In this document: piece by piece, positions 1 to 5,734 of the stretch | Numbering within the stretch: position 1 is the stretch's first letter | Layout: each line of letters opens with the position of its first letter | Source: an uncultured Collinsella sp. | Lineage (GTDB): Bacteria > Actinomycetota > Coriobacteriia > Coriobacteriales > Coriobacteriaceae | DNA length: 15,809 bases | Direction of reading: 5' to 3' | NCBI GenBank assembly: GCA_900545055.1 | Contig: UQXP01000040.1 | Span: 1 to 15,809, forward strand | The notes under the pieces: generated by a model | Seen by the model: the letters and a program-made list of their open reading frames with translations, nothing else | What the model was told of the DNA's origin: nothing | Database searches by the model: none | Program-made: the position numbers and the translations under genes

Positions 1-427
1 GCTCGTCCGGCAGCTCCTGCGGCCACCAGCTGGAATACGGAATGCGGTATTCCTTATCCACGCTCGTGGCACCGCCCATGGTAAAGATCGTTGAGCCGTC
101 GAGCTCAAAAACCTCACCGCGCGTCAGGCGCCGTATGGGCGAGGTATCCGACAGGCGCTGCGTCAGCCCACCGTGCCACAGCTCCATGGGACGCCCCGCC
201 CAGTGATCGAAACGCTCGTGGTTGCCGTCGACGAACAGCACGGTATAGGGGCGCGATTCCAGCCAAGCGATATCGGTGCATTCCTCGGCAGAGAAATCCC
301 ACGGAAAGCCAAAGTCGCCCGCGACAATCAGATAGTCGTCGCTCGTCAGGCCATCCCCAAGGTCCCAATCGCGCAGCTTTTGCATGTCGAGGCCGCCATG
401 AATATCGCCCGTCACATAGACCGTCAT
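1..427 (-). CDS. Metallophosphoesterase, 3' end outside the window (partial)
   Basis: The minus-strand frame starting at ATG 427 is open to the window edge, giving 142 residues. It begins MTVYVTGDIHGG and carries the calcineurin-like metallophosphoesterase blocks in order: GDIHG (residues 7-11, metal ligands D8 and H10), GDFG (37-40, D38) and DGNHE (67-71, N69 and H70). The C-terminal GHTH-type histidines would lie beyond base 1. The family hydrolyses phosphomonoesters or diesters using a two-metal centre; the substrate cannot be told from this sequence. An AGGGAAG run about 10 bases upstream is a plausible ribosome binding site. There is no signal peptide, so a cytosolic enzyme is expected. 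The family call is secure; the specific role is unknown. Confidence 0.85.
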   Translation of the reverse strand, partial: MTVYVTGDIHGGLDMQKLRDWDLGDGLTSDDYLIVAGDFGFPWDFSAEECTDIAWLESRPYTVLFVDGNHERFDHWAGRPMELWHGGLTQRLSDTSPIRRLTRGEVFELDGSTIFTMGGATSVDKEYRIPYSSWWPQELPDE

Positions 428-512
428 CGGATCACCACTTCCCTGTAAGTCGCCAGCCCGCATTCTGCACGATCGCTAAGCCAACCGTTCCAGCCCTTCC
501 ATCCCTTAGGGC

Positions 513-752
513 TTACCCCTCGTTCTTCCAACCAAACGGATCAAACACCCAAAAGATCAGATCGAGCACGCCGCCGGTCATCATGGCGCCGGCAAGGGCC
601 ATACAAACGTGCAGAGAGCTGGCACTTCGGAGCACGTCGAACGGCCCCAGAACAGCCAGCAGCGCGACCGCTGCGCCGGCCACGCACAGCGCGAGGCATG
701 GCCCCGCGTCCTTAACGCATTTCTTTGCGAGATGCTTGGTGTTGTCGCTCAT
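513..752 (-). CDS. Small two-helix membrane protein of unknown function
   Basis: This 79-residue protein starts MSDNTKHLAKKC. The start is chosen because AAGGAG sits 10 bases upstream; the same frame is open further 5' but has no comparable site there. A basic N-terminus is followed by two hydrophobic segments, about residues 19-40 and 50-70, joined by a short loop, and a polar tail ending GWKNEG. The likely topology is a membrane hairpin with both ends inside. I recognise no family. It lies 85 bp upstream of the metallophosphoesterase on the same strand, so the two could be co-transcribed, although no promoter or terminator between them is convincing. The upstream side borders the palindromic element at 914-1095. 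The coding call rests on the ribosome binding site and the clear membrane pattern. Confidence 0.6.
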   Translation of the reverse strand: MSDNTKHLAKKCVKDAGPCLALCVAGAAVALLAVLGPFDVLRSASSLHVCMALAGAMMTGGVLDLIFWVFDPFGWKNEG

Positions 753-913
753 CAATATCGAACTCCTTAGAGGACCGTTGTTTGGGTACATGCCGCCGCG
801 GCAGAACAGGGCGGTAGAGTAAGTGTCACATACCGTGCGGACATCAATGGAGAAACCGCCTGCTCGGCCAACGCTTGACGCCGACTTGTCAACGGCACCC
901 CATCCCCCGCCAT

Positions 914-1095
914 CGAGGTCTAATACTTTTCCGCGAAGTGAACGTCTGTTTTTGGACCCCTGAAGCATCCACATTTTTCGTCGGCAAAATCGCAGGATTT
1001 CAGCATCGAAACCGCAGGAAACGGCACCTCTAAAGTGTCGATGCTTCGGGGGTCCGATTTAGCTCGTTCACTTCTCGGGAAAGTATTAGACCTCG
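914..1095. repeat. Long imperfect palindrome (MITE-like or intergenic repeat)
   Basis: The outer arms 914-944 and 1065-1095 are inverted copies matching at 29 of 31 positions; each arm starts CGAGGTCTAATACTTT from the outside. After a symmetric 9-base unmatched interval, inner arms 954-969 and 1040-1055 match at 15 of 16 (GGACCCCTGAAGCATC against GGACCCCCGAAGCATC). Weaker pairing continues for about 9 more bases. The two halves keep the same register around a centre near 1004. No open frame of note is inside and there is no run of T at either end, so it is not an ordinary terminator. I see no clear target-site duplication. No second copy is in this window. Confidence 0.8.
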
Positions 1096-1160
1096 CTGCT
1101 AGCTACCCAGAAGAGCACCCCCTTCCCCACCGTCACCCAAAAACTCATCCAACATTAATC

Positions 1161-1188
1161 TTGGCTCAAGAATCGCTTAATCTATAAC
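1161..1188 (+). promoter_or_regulatory. Sigma70-like promoter for the DUF4342/two-component operon
   Basis: TTGGCT (1161-1166) and TATAAC (1183-1188) are separated by 16 bases. This lies in the only AT-rich patch upstream of the 1307 gene and leaves a leader of about 110 bases. The assignment is by consensus only. Confidence 0.5.
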
Positions 1189-1306
1189 CTGCACTATAGA
1201 GTTCGACCAAGGGCGGGGCGGGGCGGCGCCACGCAGGCCGCCGAACGCAACGCTCGCGCCCGGGCAGATCGCCCGGCGTCGCGCCCATCGAACGAAAGGA
1301 CGGGTC

Positions 1307-1849
1307 ATGGACGACCTCGAAAAAGTTGAAACCATCCGCACCAAGTGCAACGTGAGCTACACCGATGCCAAAGCCGCGCTCGACGCCGCCGACGGCAACG
1401 TTTTGGACGCCATCATTTGGCTCGAGTCGCAGGGCAAGACCCAGACCACGTCGGCGCACGCCGCCACCGAGTCCGCGCCGGTCGATGAGCCCTCTGCCGA
1501 GATGGTCGCTGCGCAGGCCGCCTACGAAAAGTCGAGCGAAAAGACCGACTTCTCCAAAAAGATGGACAGCGTGTGGGAGTACCTCAAAAAGCTCTTCCGC
1601 CTGAGCCTGGACACCAAGTTTATCGCCACGCGCCGCGACGCCGTCATTCTCAACATCCCCATCCTGATCCCCATCGTCGCCCTGTTTGCCTGGGGCGCCA
1701 CGATATGGCTGATGCTGCTTGGCCTGTTCTTTGGCATGCGCTACCGCATCGATAGCGACGGCGACGTGCCCGGCAGCATCAACAACCTGATGGACCACGC
1801 CGCCGACGCCGCGGACGGCATCAAGCAAAATCTGAACGACGACAAGTAA
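1307..1849 (+). CDS. DUF4342-like membrane protein with UBA/TS-N-type N-terminus
   Basis: This 180-residue protein starts at ATG 1307 with GAAAGGA nearby upstream. Residues 3-43 read as a three-helix UBA/TS-N fold like the N-terminus of EF-Ts: VSYTDAKAALDAADGNV followed by DAIIWLE. Residues 45-85 form a polar Ala/Thr/Glu linker. Residues 86-150 contain an amphipathic basic stretch (YLKKLFRLS) and a hydrophobic block (about 114-144) long enough for one tilted helix or a tight hairpin, then a polar tail. This layout matches what I know of bacterial DUF4342 proteins, whose function is not established. It lies 18 bp upstream of the response regulator, so it is probably co-transcribed with the two-component system and may act with it at the membrane. 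That role is inferred from position only. Confidence 0.8.
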   Translation: MDDLEKVETIRTKCNVSYTDAKAALDAADGNVLDAIIWLESQGKTQTTSAHAATESAPVDEPSAEMVAAQAAYEKSSEKTDFSKKMDSVWEYLKKLFRLSLDTKFIATRRDAVILNIPILIPIVALFAWGATIWLMLLGLFFGMRYRIDSDGDVPGSINNLMDHAADAADGIKQNLNDDK

Positions 1850-1867
1850 TCGCAGACGGGGGCACGT

Positions 1868-2653
1868 ATGGCACGAATCCTGATCGTAGAGGACGAGGAG
1901 AAAATCGCCCGCTTTGTGACGCTCGAGCTGGAGCACGAGGGCTACCAGGTGGAGCACGCCGCCGACGGCCGCACCGCCGTGGACCTGGCGCTGGAGCGCG
2001 ACTACGATCTGATTCTGCTCGATGTACTGCTGCCGCAGCTCAACGGCATGGAGGTGCTGCGGCGCGTACGCAAGCACAAGGATGTACCGGTGATCATGGT
2101 CACCGCGCGCGATGCCGTGATGGACAAGGTTGCCGGGCTCGATGCCGGCGCCGACGATTACCTGACCAAGCCGTTTGCCATTGAGGAGCTGTTCGCACGG
2201 ATCCGCGTTGCGCTGAAGCGCTCGGAGGCCGTGCGGACGGCTTCGGGCGTTGGCGGCGTCGGGGCCGGGGAGGGCGTGGCGAGCGGCGCGGGCGTCGGTA
2301 TCGCCACAATGTCCCCGGCAACCGACACGGCCCAGACCGCTGCCTCGCCCTCCCCCGCCGCGCTCACCGTGGGTTCGGTCGCGCTCGATCCCGACCGCCG
2401 CGAAGTCACGGTCGGCGGCTCGCCCATCGTGCTGACTGCCCGCGAGTTCGACGTCCTCGCCCTGCTTATGGCACATGCCGGCACCGTGCTCACGCGCGAG
2501 CGCATCGCGCACGATGCGCTGGGCTACGACTACGTGGGCGACACCAACAACGTCGACGTGCACATCGCGCACCTGCGCGCCAAGATCGAGGACGCTGGCG
2601 GCGCTCGCATCATCCAGACCGTGCGCGGGGTAGGCTATGTCTGCCGCGCGTAA
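1868..2653 (+). CDS. OmpR/PhoB-family response regulator
   Basis: This 261-residue DNA-binding response regulator has a receiver domain at 1-118 with acidic pocket E8/D9, phosphoacceptor D52 (in LILLDVLLPQ), T79 and K101 (LTKPF). A winged-helix output domain at about 166-261 ends with the typical QTVRGVGYVCRA. Between them is an unusually long linker of about 46 residues (120-165), almost all Gly, Ala, Ser, Thr, Val and Pro. OmpR-family linkers are usually much shorter. A G-rich site (ACGGGGGCACGT) precedes the ATG. The 3' end overlaps the kinase start by 17 bases, so the pair is translationally coupled. Targets are unknown; autoregulation of the 1307-3932 operon is plausible but not shown. 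Confidence 0.95.
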   Translation: MARILIVEDEEKIARFVTLELEHEGYQVEHAADGRTAVDLALERDYDLILLDVLLPQLNGMEVLRRVRKHKDVPVIMVTARDAVMDKVAGLDAGADDYLTKPFAIEELFARIRVALKRSEAVRTASGVGGVGAGEGVASGAGVGIATMSPATDTAQTAASPSPAALTVGSVALDPDRREVTVGGSPIVLTAREFDVLALLMAHAGTVLTRERIAHDALGYDYVGDTNNVDVHIAHLRAKIEDAGGARIIQTVRGVGYVCRA

Positions 2654-3932
2654 TGCCGAGGCCAGGCGCGTCACCTCCATCGCCCGTGCCATCAACTGGA
2701 GCTATATGTGGCGCCGCCTGATGAGCTACATTTGGCTCGATCTGTTGCTGGTGGTGATTGCGGCGGCGATCCTCGTCTATGGATACAACCAGATGCTGCC
2801 CGACGGCACGTTTACAGCAGGCTGGGTCCCCAGCGCCAGCGTTCACGGCATGTCGCTGACGCCTGCGCGCGGCTGGGACCTGACAACGCTCACCTATACC
2901 GTCGAGCTTGCGCGCACCACCAAGACTTTCCCCCTCGCGCAGGACCTCGTCACGCTATGGCCTCTCTACCTTGTCGTTGTAGGTTGGCAGGTCATCAGCG
3001 TGCTCAACATGCTCGGCGGCGCCCGCCGCGTGCGCCGCACCATGGCACCGCTCAACGACCTGGCCTTGCGCGTGGACGAGCTCGGCCGTATGCAACTCGC
3101 CGGCGGCAAGATGGAAACGCTGGAACAGGCCATCGAGCGCGCAAGCGTCGACTCGCCAAGCGTCACCACCGGCGACGCCGACTTGGCGAGCATCGAGGTC
3201 GCGCTCAACCGCCTACTGCGTCAGATGCAAGAAGCAAAGCTGCAGCAGATGCGCTTTGTCAATGATGCGAGTCACGAACTGCGCACGCCCATCGCGGTGA
3301 TTCAGGGCTACGTAAACATGCTCGATCGTTGGGGTAAGGACGACCCGGCCGTGCTGGCGGAGTCCATCGCCTCGCTCAAGACCGAAAGCGAGCACATGCA
3401 GGAGCTCGTGGAACAGCTGCTGTTTTTGGCGCGCGGCGATGCCGGCCGCACCGTGCTGCGGCGCGCGAATACCAACCTGGCCGCACTGGTCGGCGAGGTT
3501 TGCGAAGAATCGCAGATGATCGATGCCGGGCACACATATCGGCTGGCGTACGATGTCACACTTACCAGCGACCCGCGCTGCAACGCATCGGTTGACGTGG
3601 CACTCGTGAAGCAGGCGCTGCGCGTGATCGTACAAAACGCCGCCAAGTATTCGGACGCGGGCACATCCATCTCGTTTGGCGTGACGCCGGATGCGGGCGC
3701 GGGCACGATCGACATAAGTGTTGAGGACGAGGGCATCGGCATGAACCAGAAATCCGCAGCTCACGCATTCGAACGGTTCTACCGCGCCGACAACGCGCGC
3801 GATGCCGGCGCGCAGGGCTCGGGTCTGGGGCTCGCCATCGCCAAGTGGATCGTCGACAGCCACGGCGGCGTCATCGGTGTGACCTCAGTCGAGGGCGTCG
3901 GCAGCCGCTTTACGATTCGCCTGCCACGATAG
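2637..3932 (+). CDS. Membrane sensor histidine kinase, partner of the response regulator
   Basis: This 431-residue kinase starts inside the regulator gene at ATG 2637, preceded by GGGGTAGG. Transmembrane helices lie at about 31-50 and 107-126, flanking an extracytoplasmic sensor loop of about 55 residues with no recognised domain. A short linker (about 127-200) leads to the H box NDASHELRTP (H213), N box QNAAKYSD (N334), G1 box VEDEGIGM (D364), F box FERFYRAD and G2 box GSGLGLA. All catalytic boxes are intact, so it should autophosphorylate and signal to the upstream regulator. The small sensor loop suggests sensing within or close to the membrane, or through a partner; the DUF4342-like protein encoded first in the operon is a candidate. 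The signal cannot be read from the sequence. Confidence 0.95.
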   Translation: MSAARNAEARRVTSIARAINWSYMWRRLMSYIWLDLLLVVIAAAILVYGYNQMLPDGTFTAGWVPSASVHGMSLTPARGWDLTTLTYTVELARTTKTFPLAQDLVTLWPLYLVVVGWQVISVLNMLGGARRVRRTMAPLNDLALRVDELGRMQLAGGKMETLEQAIERASVDSPSVTTGDADLASIEVALNRLLRQMQEAKLQQMRFVNDASHELRTPIAVIQGYVNMLDRWGKDDPAVLAESIASLKTESEHMQELVEQLLFLARGDAGRTVLRRANTNLAALVGEVCEESQMIDAGHTYRLAYDVTLTSDPRCNASVDVALVKQALRVIVQNAAKYSDAGTSISFGVTPDAGAGTIDISVEDEGIGMNQKSAAHAFERFYRADNARDAGAQGSGLGLAIAKWIVDSHGGVIGVTSVEGVGSRFTIRLPR

Positions 3933-3951
3933 AAAGCCCCTCGGCATAAAT

Positions 3952-3985
3952 AAAGGGATAAGGCCATGCGGCCCTATCCCTTTTT
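3952..3985. terminator. Bidirectional intrinsic terminator between convergent operons
   Basis: The stem AAAGGGATA (3952-3960) pairs with TATCCCTTT (3975-3983). After one mismatch an inner GGCC/GGCC (3962-3965/3970-3973) closes an ATGC loop. T runs follow on the plus strand and A runs precede it, so it can serve both the kinase operon and the EIIB/VOC pair. Confidence 0.85.
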
Positions 3986-4007
3986 GCTAGCTATAGCAGC
4001 TTGTGCG

Positions 4008-4382
4008 CTACTCGCGGCACAGATGCACGGCGAAGCCGGCGAACTCGCGCTTAAAGTACACGAGTTTGGTGCCGCCGTCGGGCAGCAGCACGCGCGACTC
4101 CTCGTTGACCTCGAGTCCGCGCTCGGCAAACCACTTCTCGGCCGCATCGATGTCGTTGACGGCAAAGCCAATGTGGCCCTTGGTGCCACGACCGTTCTGC
4201 TTCATGACCTCGATCAGCGAATCGTTAAAGTACGAAACCGGGGTCTCGATGACAGGTAGGCCCATCATCGTCGAGAACAGCTCCGCGATCTCCAGGGCAT
4301 CGGCCGGGTCGGTGGCGTTAATGCCCACGTGGGCGACGCGCATGCCAAAGAGCTCTACCGGGTTGGCGTTCTGCTCATTCAT
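4008..4382 (-). CDS. VOC (glyoxalase/dioxygenase-fold) protein
   Basis: This 124-residue protein starts MNEQNANPVELFG. It has two beta-alpha-beta repeats typical of the vicinal oxygen chelate fold, about residues 14-62 (VAHVGINATD, candidate ligand H18) and 68-122 (GHIGFAVNDIDAAEKWF, H70; ending FAGFAVHLCRE, H120). Family members bind a divalent metal and act on small oxygenated substrates, such as methylglyoxal adducts or epimerisation substrates; the reaction here is not known. The gene begins 11 bp after the EIIB stop codon with only a weak ribosome binding site, so its translation may depend on that of EIIB. A link to sugar or sugar-phosphate metabolism follows only from this pairing. The start is the first ATG in frame after the EIIB stop. 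Confidence 0.85.
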   Translation of the reverse strand: MNEQNANPVELFGMRVAHVGINATDPADALEIAELFSTMMGLPVIETPVSYFNDSLIEVMKQNGRGTKGHIGFAVNDIDAAEKWFAERGLEVNEESRVLLPDGGTKLVYFKREFAGFAVHLCRE

Positions 4383-4393
4383 ACAGGCAGCGC

Positions 4394-4681
4394 CTACTGA
4401 GCCATAACGTCGAGAACGGCCTTCTCGGCAGCGACGCGGTTCATGCCGGTCATGAAGGGCACGCCGCTCACGTACGGGCAGGTGAGGCCCTCGGGGGCAA
4501 CGGTGGTGGCGATCAGCAGGTCGGCGCCCTCGTCGCAAGCGTCCTTGGCCTCGGAGATGGCGCACTGCACGATCTCATACTTGCCGGCGTAACCGTTGGC
4601 GTCGAGCATGGTGGCGACCTTCTGGGCAACGAGCGTGGAAGTAGCAGCGCCAGCACCGCAAGCCAAAACGATCTTCTTCAT
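4394..4681 (-). CDS. PTS EIIB component, galactitol (GatB)-type
   Basis: This 95-residue protein starts MKKIVLACGAGAATSTL. C8 in the CGAGAATSTLV loop matches the phosphorylated cysteine of the Gat-family EIIB, and the length (about 95) is usual for a free-standing EIIB. It would receive phosphate from an EIIA and pass it to a sugar bound by an EIIC. Neither EIIA nor EIIC is encoded next to it; the only downstream partner is the VOC protein and the upstream gene is divergent. It may serve a transporter encoded elsewhere, or act in regulation. A GGGAG site lies 9 bases upstream of the ATG. The substrate cannot be read from EIIB alone, so 'galactitol-type' names the family and not a proven sugar. 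Confidence 0.9.
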   Translation of the reverse strand: MKKIVLACGAGAATSTLVAQKVATMLDANGYAGKYEIVQCAISEAKDACDEGADLLIATTVAPEGLTCPYVSGVPFMTGMNRVAAEKAVLDVMAQ

Positions 4682-4759
4682 AGGTAATGTCTCCCTTCAT
4701 GGTTTACTTTAGGTAAGTGTACCGCAGCGAGCGATGGCACTCAGCCTCGATGAGCTTTT

Positions 4760-4789
4760 ATGCCAGTTTGCTTGTGCGCTGCGTATAAT
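4760..4789 (+). promoter_or_regulatory. Promoter of the membrane-anchored helical protein gene
   Basis: A perfect TATAAT lies at 4784-4789 and a weak -35 (ATGCCA, 4760-4765) 18 bases upstream, about 55 bases before the ATG at 4845. The region also separates it from the divergent EIIB gene, for which I see no clear promoter. Confidence 0.6.
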
Positions 4790-4844
4790 ACATCTAGTAC
4801 GTGTTGTCATACCGCTCGCTTTATGAGCGACTAAGGATCCTAAC

Positions 4845-5468
4845 ATGCCCGATTCCCGCACACTCTGGACCGCCGTCGTTATCATCTGTATCGCCGTGTC
4901 GGTGTTCTTTAGCGTCAAAAAACGCACTACGTTTAAACGCCTGCAACAGTTGATGGCCGCCAAACAGTGGGCCGAGTTCGATCGTTTGCTCGACGGCAAA
5001 CTCACCAGCATGCTGTACCCGCGCTACAACCGCGACTACCTGCGTCTGAACTCCTATCTGCTGCGCGAGGACCACGAGCGCGCCGGCGAGATGTTCGACC
5101 TGCTGCTGGGACTCAACCTGCCCAAGATGCAGCGCGTCGACCTGGTGATCAAGGCCTTTAACTACTACGTTGGCCAGGAGGACCGCAAAAAGTCCAAGGA
5201 GTTGCTGCACGAAATCAAGGGCTTTGAGGGCGGTCAGGCCGAGGCGGTCGCGCACGAGTGCCAGCTGATGTACGACACGATGATCCTCAAGCGTCACAAC
5301 GACATTCCCGAGCTGGAGCGCATGCTCGAGGATGTCGGCGACGACCCGGTCAAGCGCTGCCGCTTGGAGTACCTGCTGGCCCTGCAGTACCAGAACAAGG
5401 GCGACGAAGCCAAGTTTGCCGAGTACTTGGAAAAGTCAGGCCAGCACTCGATGGCCGTCAACGCGTAA
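4845..5468 (+). CDS. Membrane-anchored helical-repeat protein, unknown function
   Basis: This 207-residue protein has an N-terminal transmembrane anchor (about residues 7-23, VVIICIAVSVFF) followed by KKR, which predicts a cytoplasmic C-terminal domain. The remaining 180 residues are rich in Leu, Glu, Lys, Arg and Tyr and read as stacked helix pairs resembling TPR-like repeats: QWAEFDRLLDGKL, HERAGEMFDLLLGL, KKSKELLHEIKG, VKRCRLEYLLALQYQNKG. Such scaffolds usually hold partner proteins. I recognise no named family and no catalytic motif. AAGGATCC precedes the ATG. It is a single-gene unit with its own promoter, ending 31 bp before tRNA-Leu. Some readthrough into the tRNA is possible because no terminator lies between them. 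Confidence 0.8.
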   Translation: MPDSRTLWTAVVIICIAVSVFFSVKKRTTFKRLQQLMAAKQWAEFDRLLDGKLTSMLYPRYNRDYLRLNSYLLREDHERAGEMFDLLLGLNLPKMQRVDLVIKAFNYYVGQEDRKKSKELLHEIKGFEGGQAEAVAHECQLMYDTMILKRHNDIPELERMLEDVGDDPVKRCRLEYLLALQYQNKGDEAKFAEYLEKSGQHSMAVNA

Positions 5469-5499
5469 CGGACGGCTTGTGCTAGACTTCTAGTCTCAC

Positions 5500-5584
5500 G
5501 GGGGCGTGGCGGAATTGGCATACGCAGGAGACTTAAAATCTCTCGCCGCAAGGATTGTGGGTTCGAGTCCCACCGCCCCTACCA
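5500..5584 (+). tRNA. tRNA-Leu (anticodon UAA)
   Basis: The acceptor stem GGGGGCG (5500-5506) pairs with CGCCCCT at the 3' end with one G-U pair. The D arm, an anticodon loop CTTAAAA with TAA at 5534-5536, a long class II variable arm and a T arm GTGGG-TTCGAGT-CCCAC are all visible. CCA is encoded (5582-5584). The 85-base length suits leucine. Confidence 0.95.
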
Positions 5585-5594
5585 TGTATTGGTT

Positions 5595-5634
5595 ACGGGC
5601 CCGTGTCCCCTGGGGATGCGGGCCCGTTTCTTTT
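5595..5634 (+). terminator. Intrinsic terminator after tRNA-Leu
   Basis: ACGGGCCCG (5595-5603) pairs with CGGGCCCGT (5619-5627), with further TCCCC/GGGGA pairing inside. TTTCTTTT follows directly. Confidence 0.85.
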
Positions 5635-5651
5635 GGATGCCGATACAGATG

Positions 5652-5724
5652 GTGAGTTGCGGTGGAATAGGGACTGTTTGGGGCCCGAAAGGGCGATTTT
5701 AGTCCGTATTTCACCGCAACTTAT
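5652..5724. repeat. Intergenic long hairpin / candidate repeat element
   Basis: Arms GTTGCGGTGGAATAGGGACT (5656-5675) and its near-complement at 5701-5720 match at 18 of 20. Pairing extends four more bases outward with G-U pairs. The loop carries a second hairpin GCCC-GAAA-GGGC (5683-5694) with a GNRA tetraloop. It sits between the tRNA terminator and the convergent ppx stop codon. There is no proper T run after the outer stem in either direction, so a simple terminator role is doubtful. Confidence 0.75.
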
Positions 5725-5734
5725 GAGGGGATGG

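Larger units (their letters stand above)
753..1306. other. 554 bp gene-free interval between divergent genes
   Basis: I see no convincing gene on either strand. The interval holds the leader of the small membrane protein (753-913), a 182 bp palindrome (914-1095), a short AT-richer stretch, a sigma70-type promoter (about 1161-1188) and a very GC-rich leader of the DUF4342 gene. That leader includes a small hairpin, CCGGGC/GCCCGG, around 1260-1276. A TTGAC/GTCAA inverted pair also lies at 875-892. Confidence 0.6.

Noticed and set aside
492..513. Inverted pair AGCCCT/AGGGCT after the small membrane protein as a terminator
   Set aside because: The stem is only 6 bp and no T run follows on the minus strand.
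753..974. A 74-residue N-terminal extension of the small membrane protein
   Set aside because: The extension is not hydrophobic or domain-like and runs into the palindrome; AAGGAG lies ideally before the ATG at 752.
1201..1306. Riboswitch in the GC-rich leader of the DUF4342 gene
   Set aside because: Only a simple 6 bp hairpin is visible and no known riboswitch core could be recognised.
1166..2695. A 509-codon open frame on the minus strand opposite the DUF4342 and response regulator genes
   Set aside because: It is antisense to two clear genes, has no family resemblance, and its length follows from high-GC codon bias.
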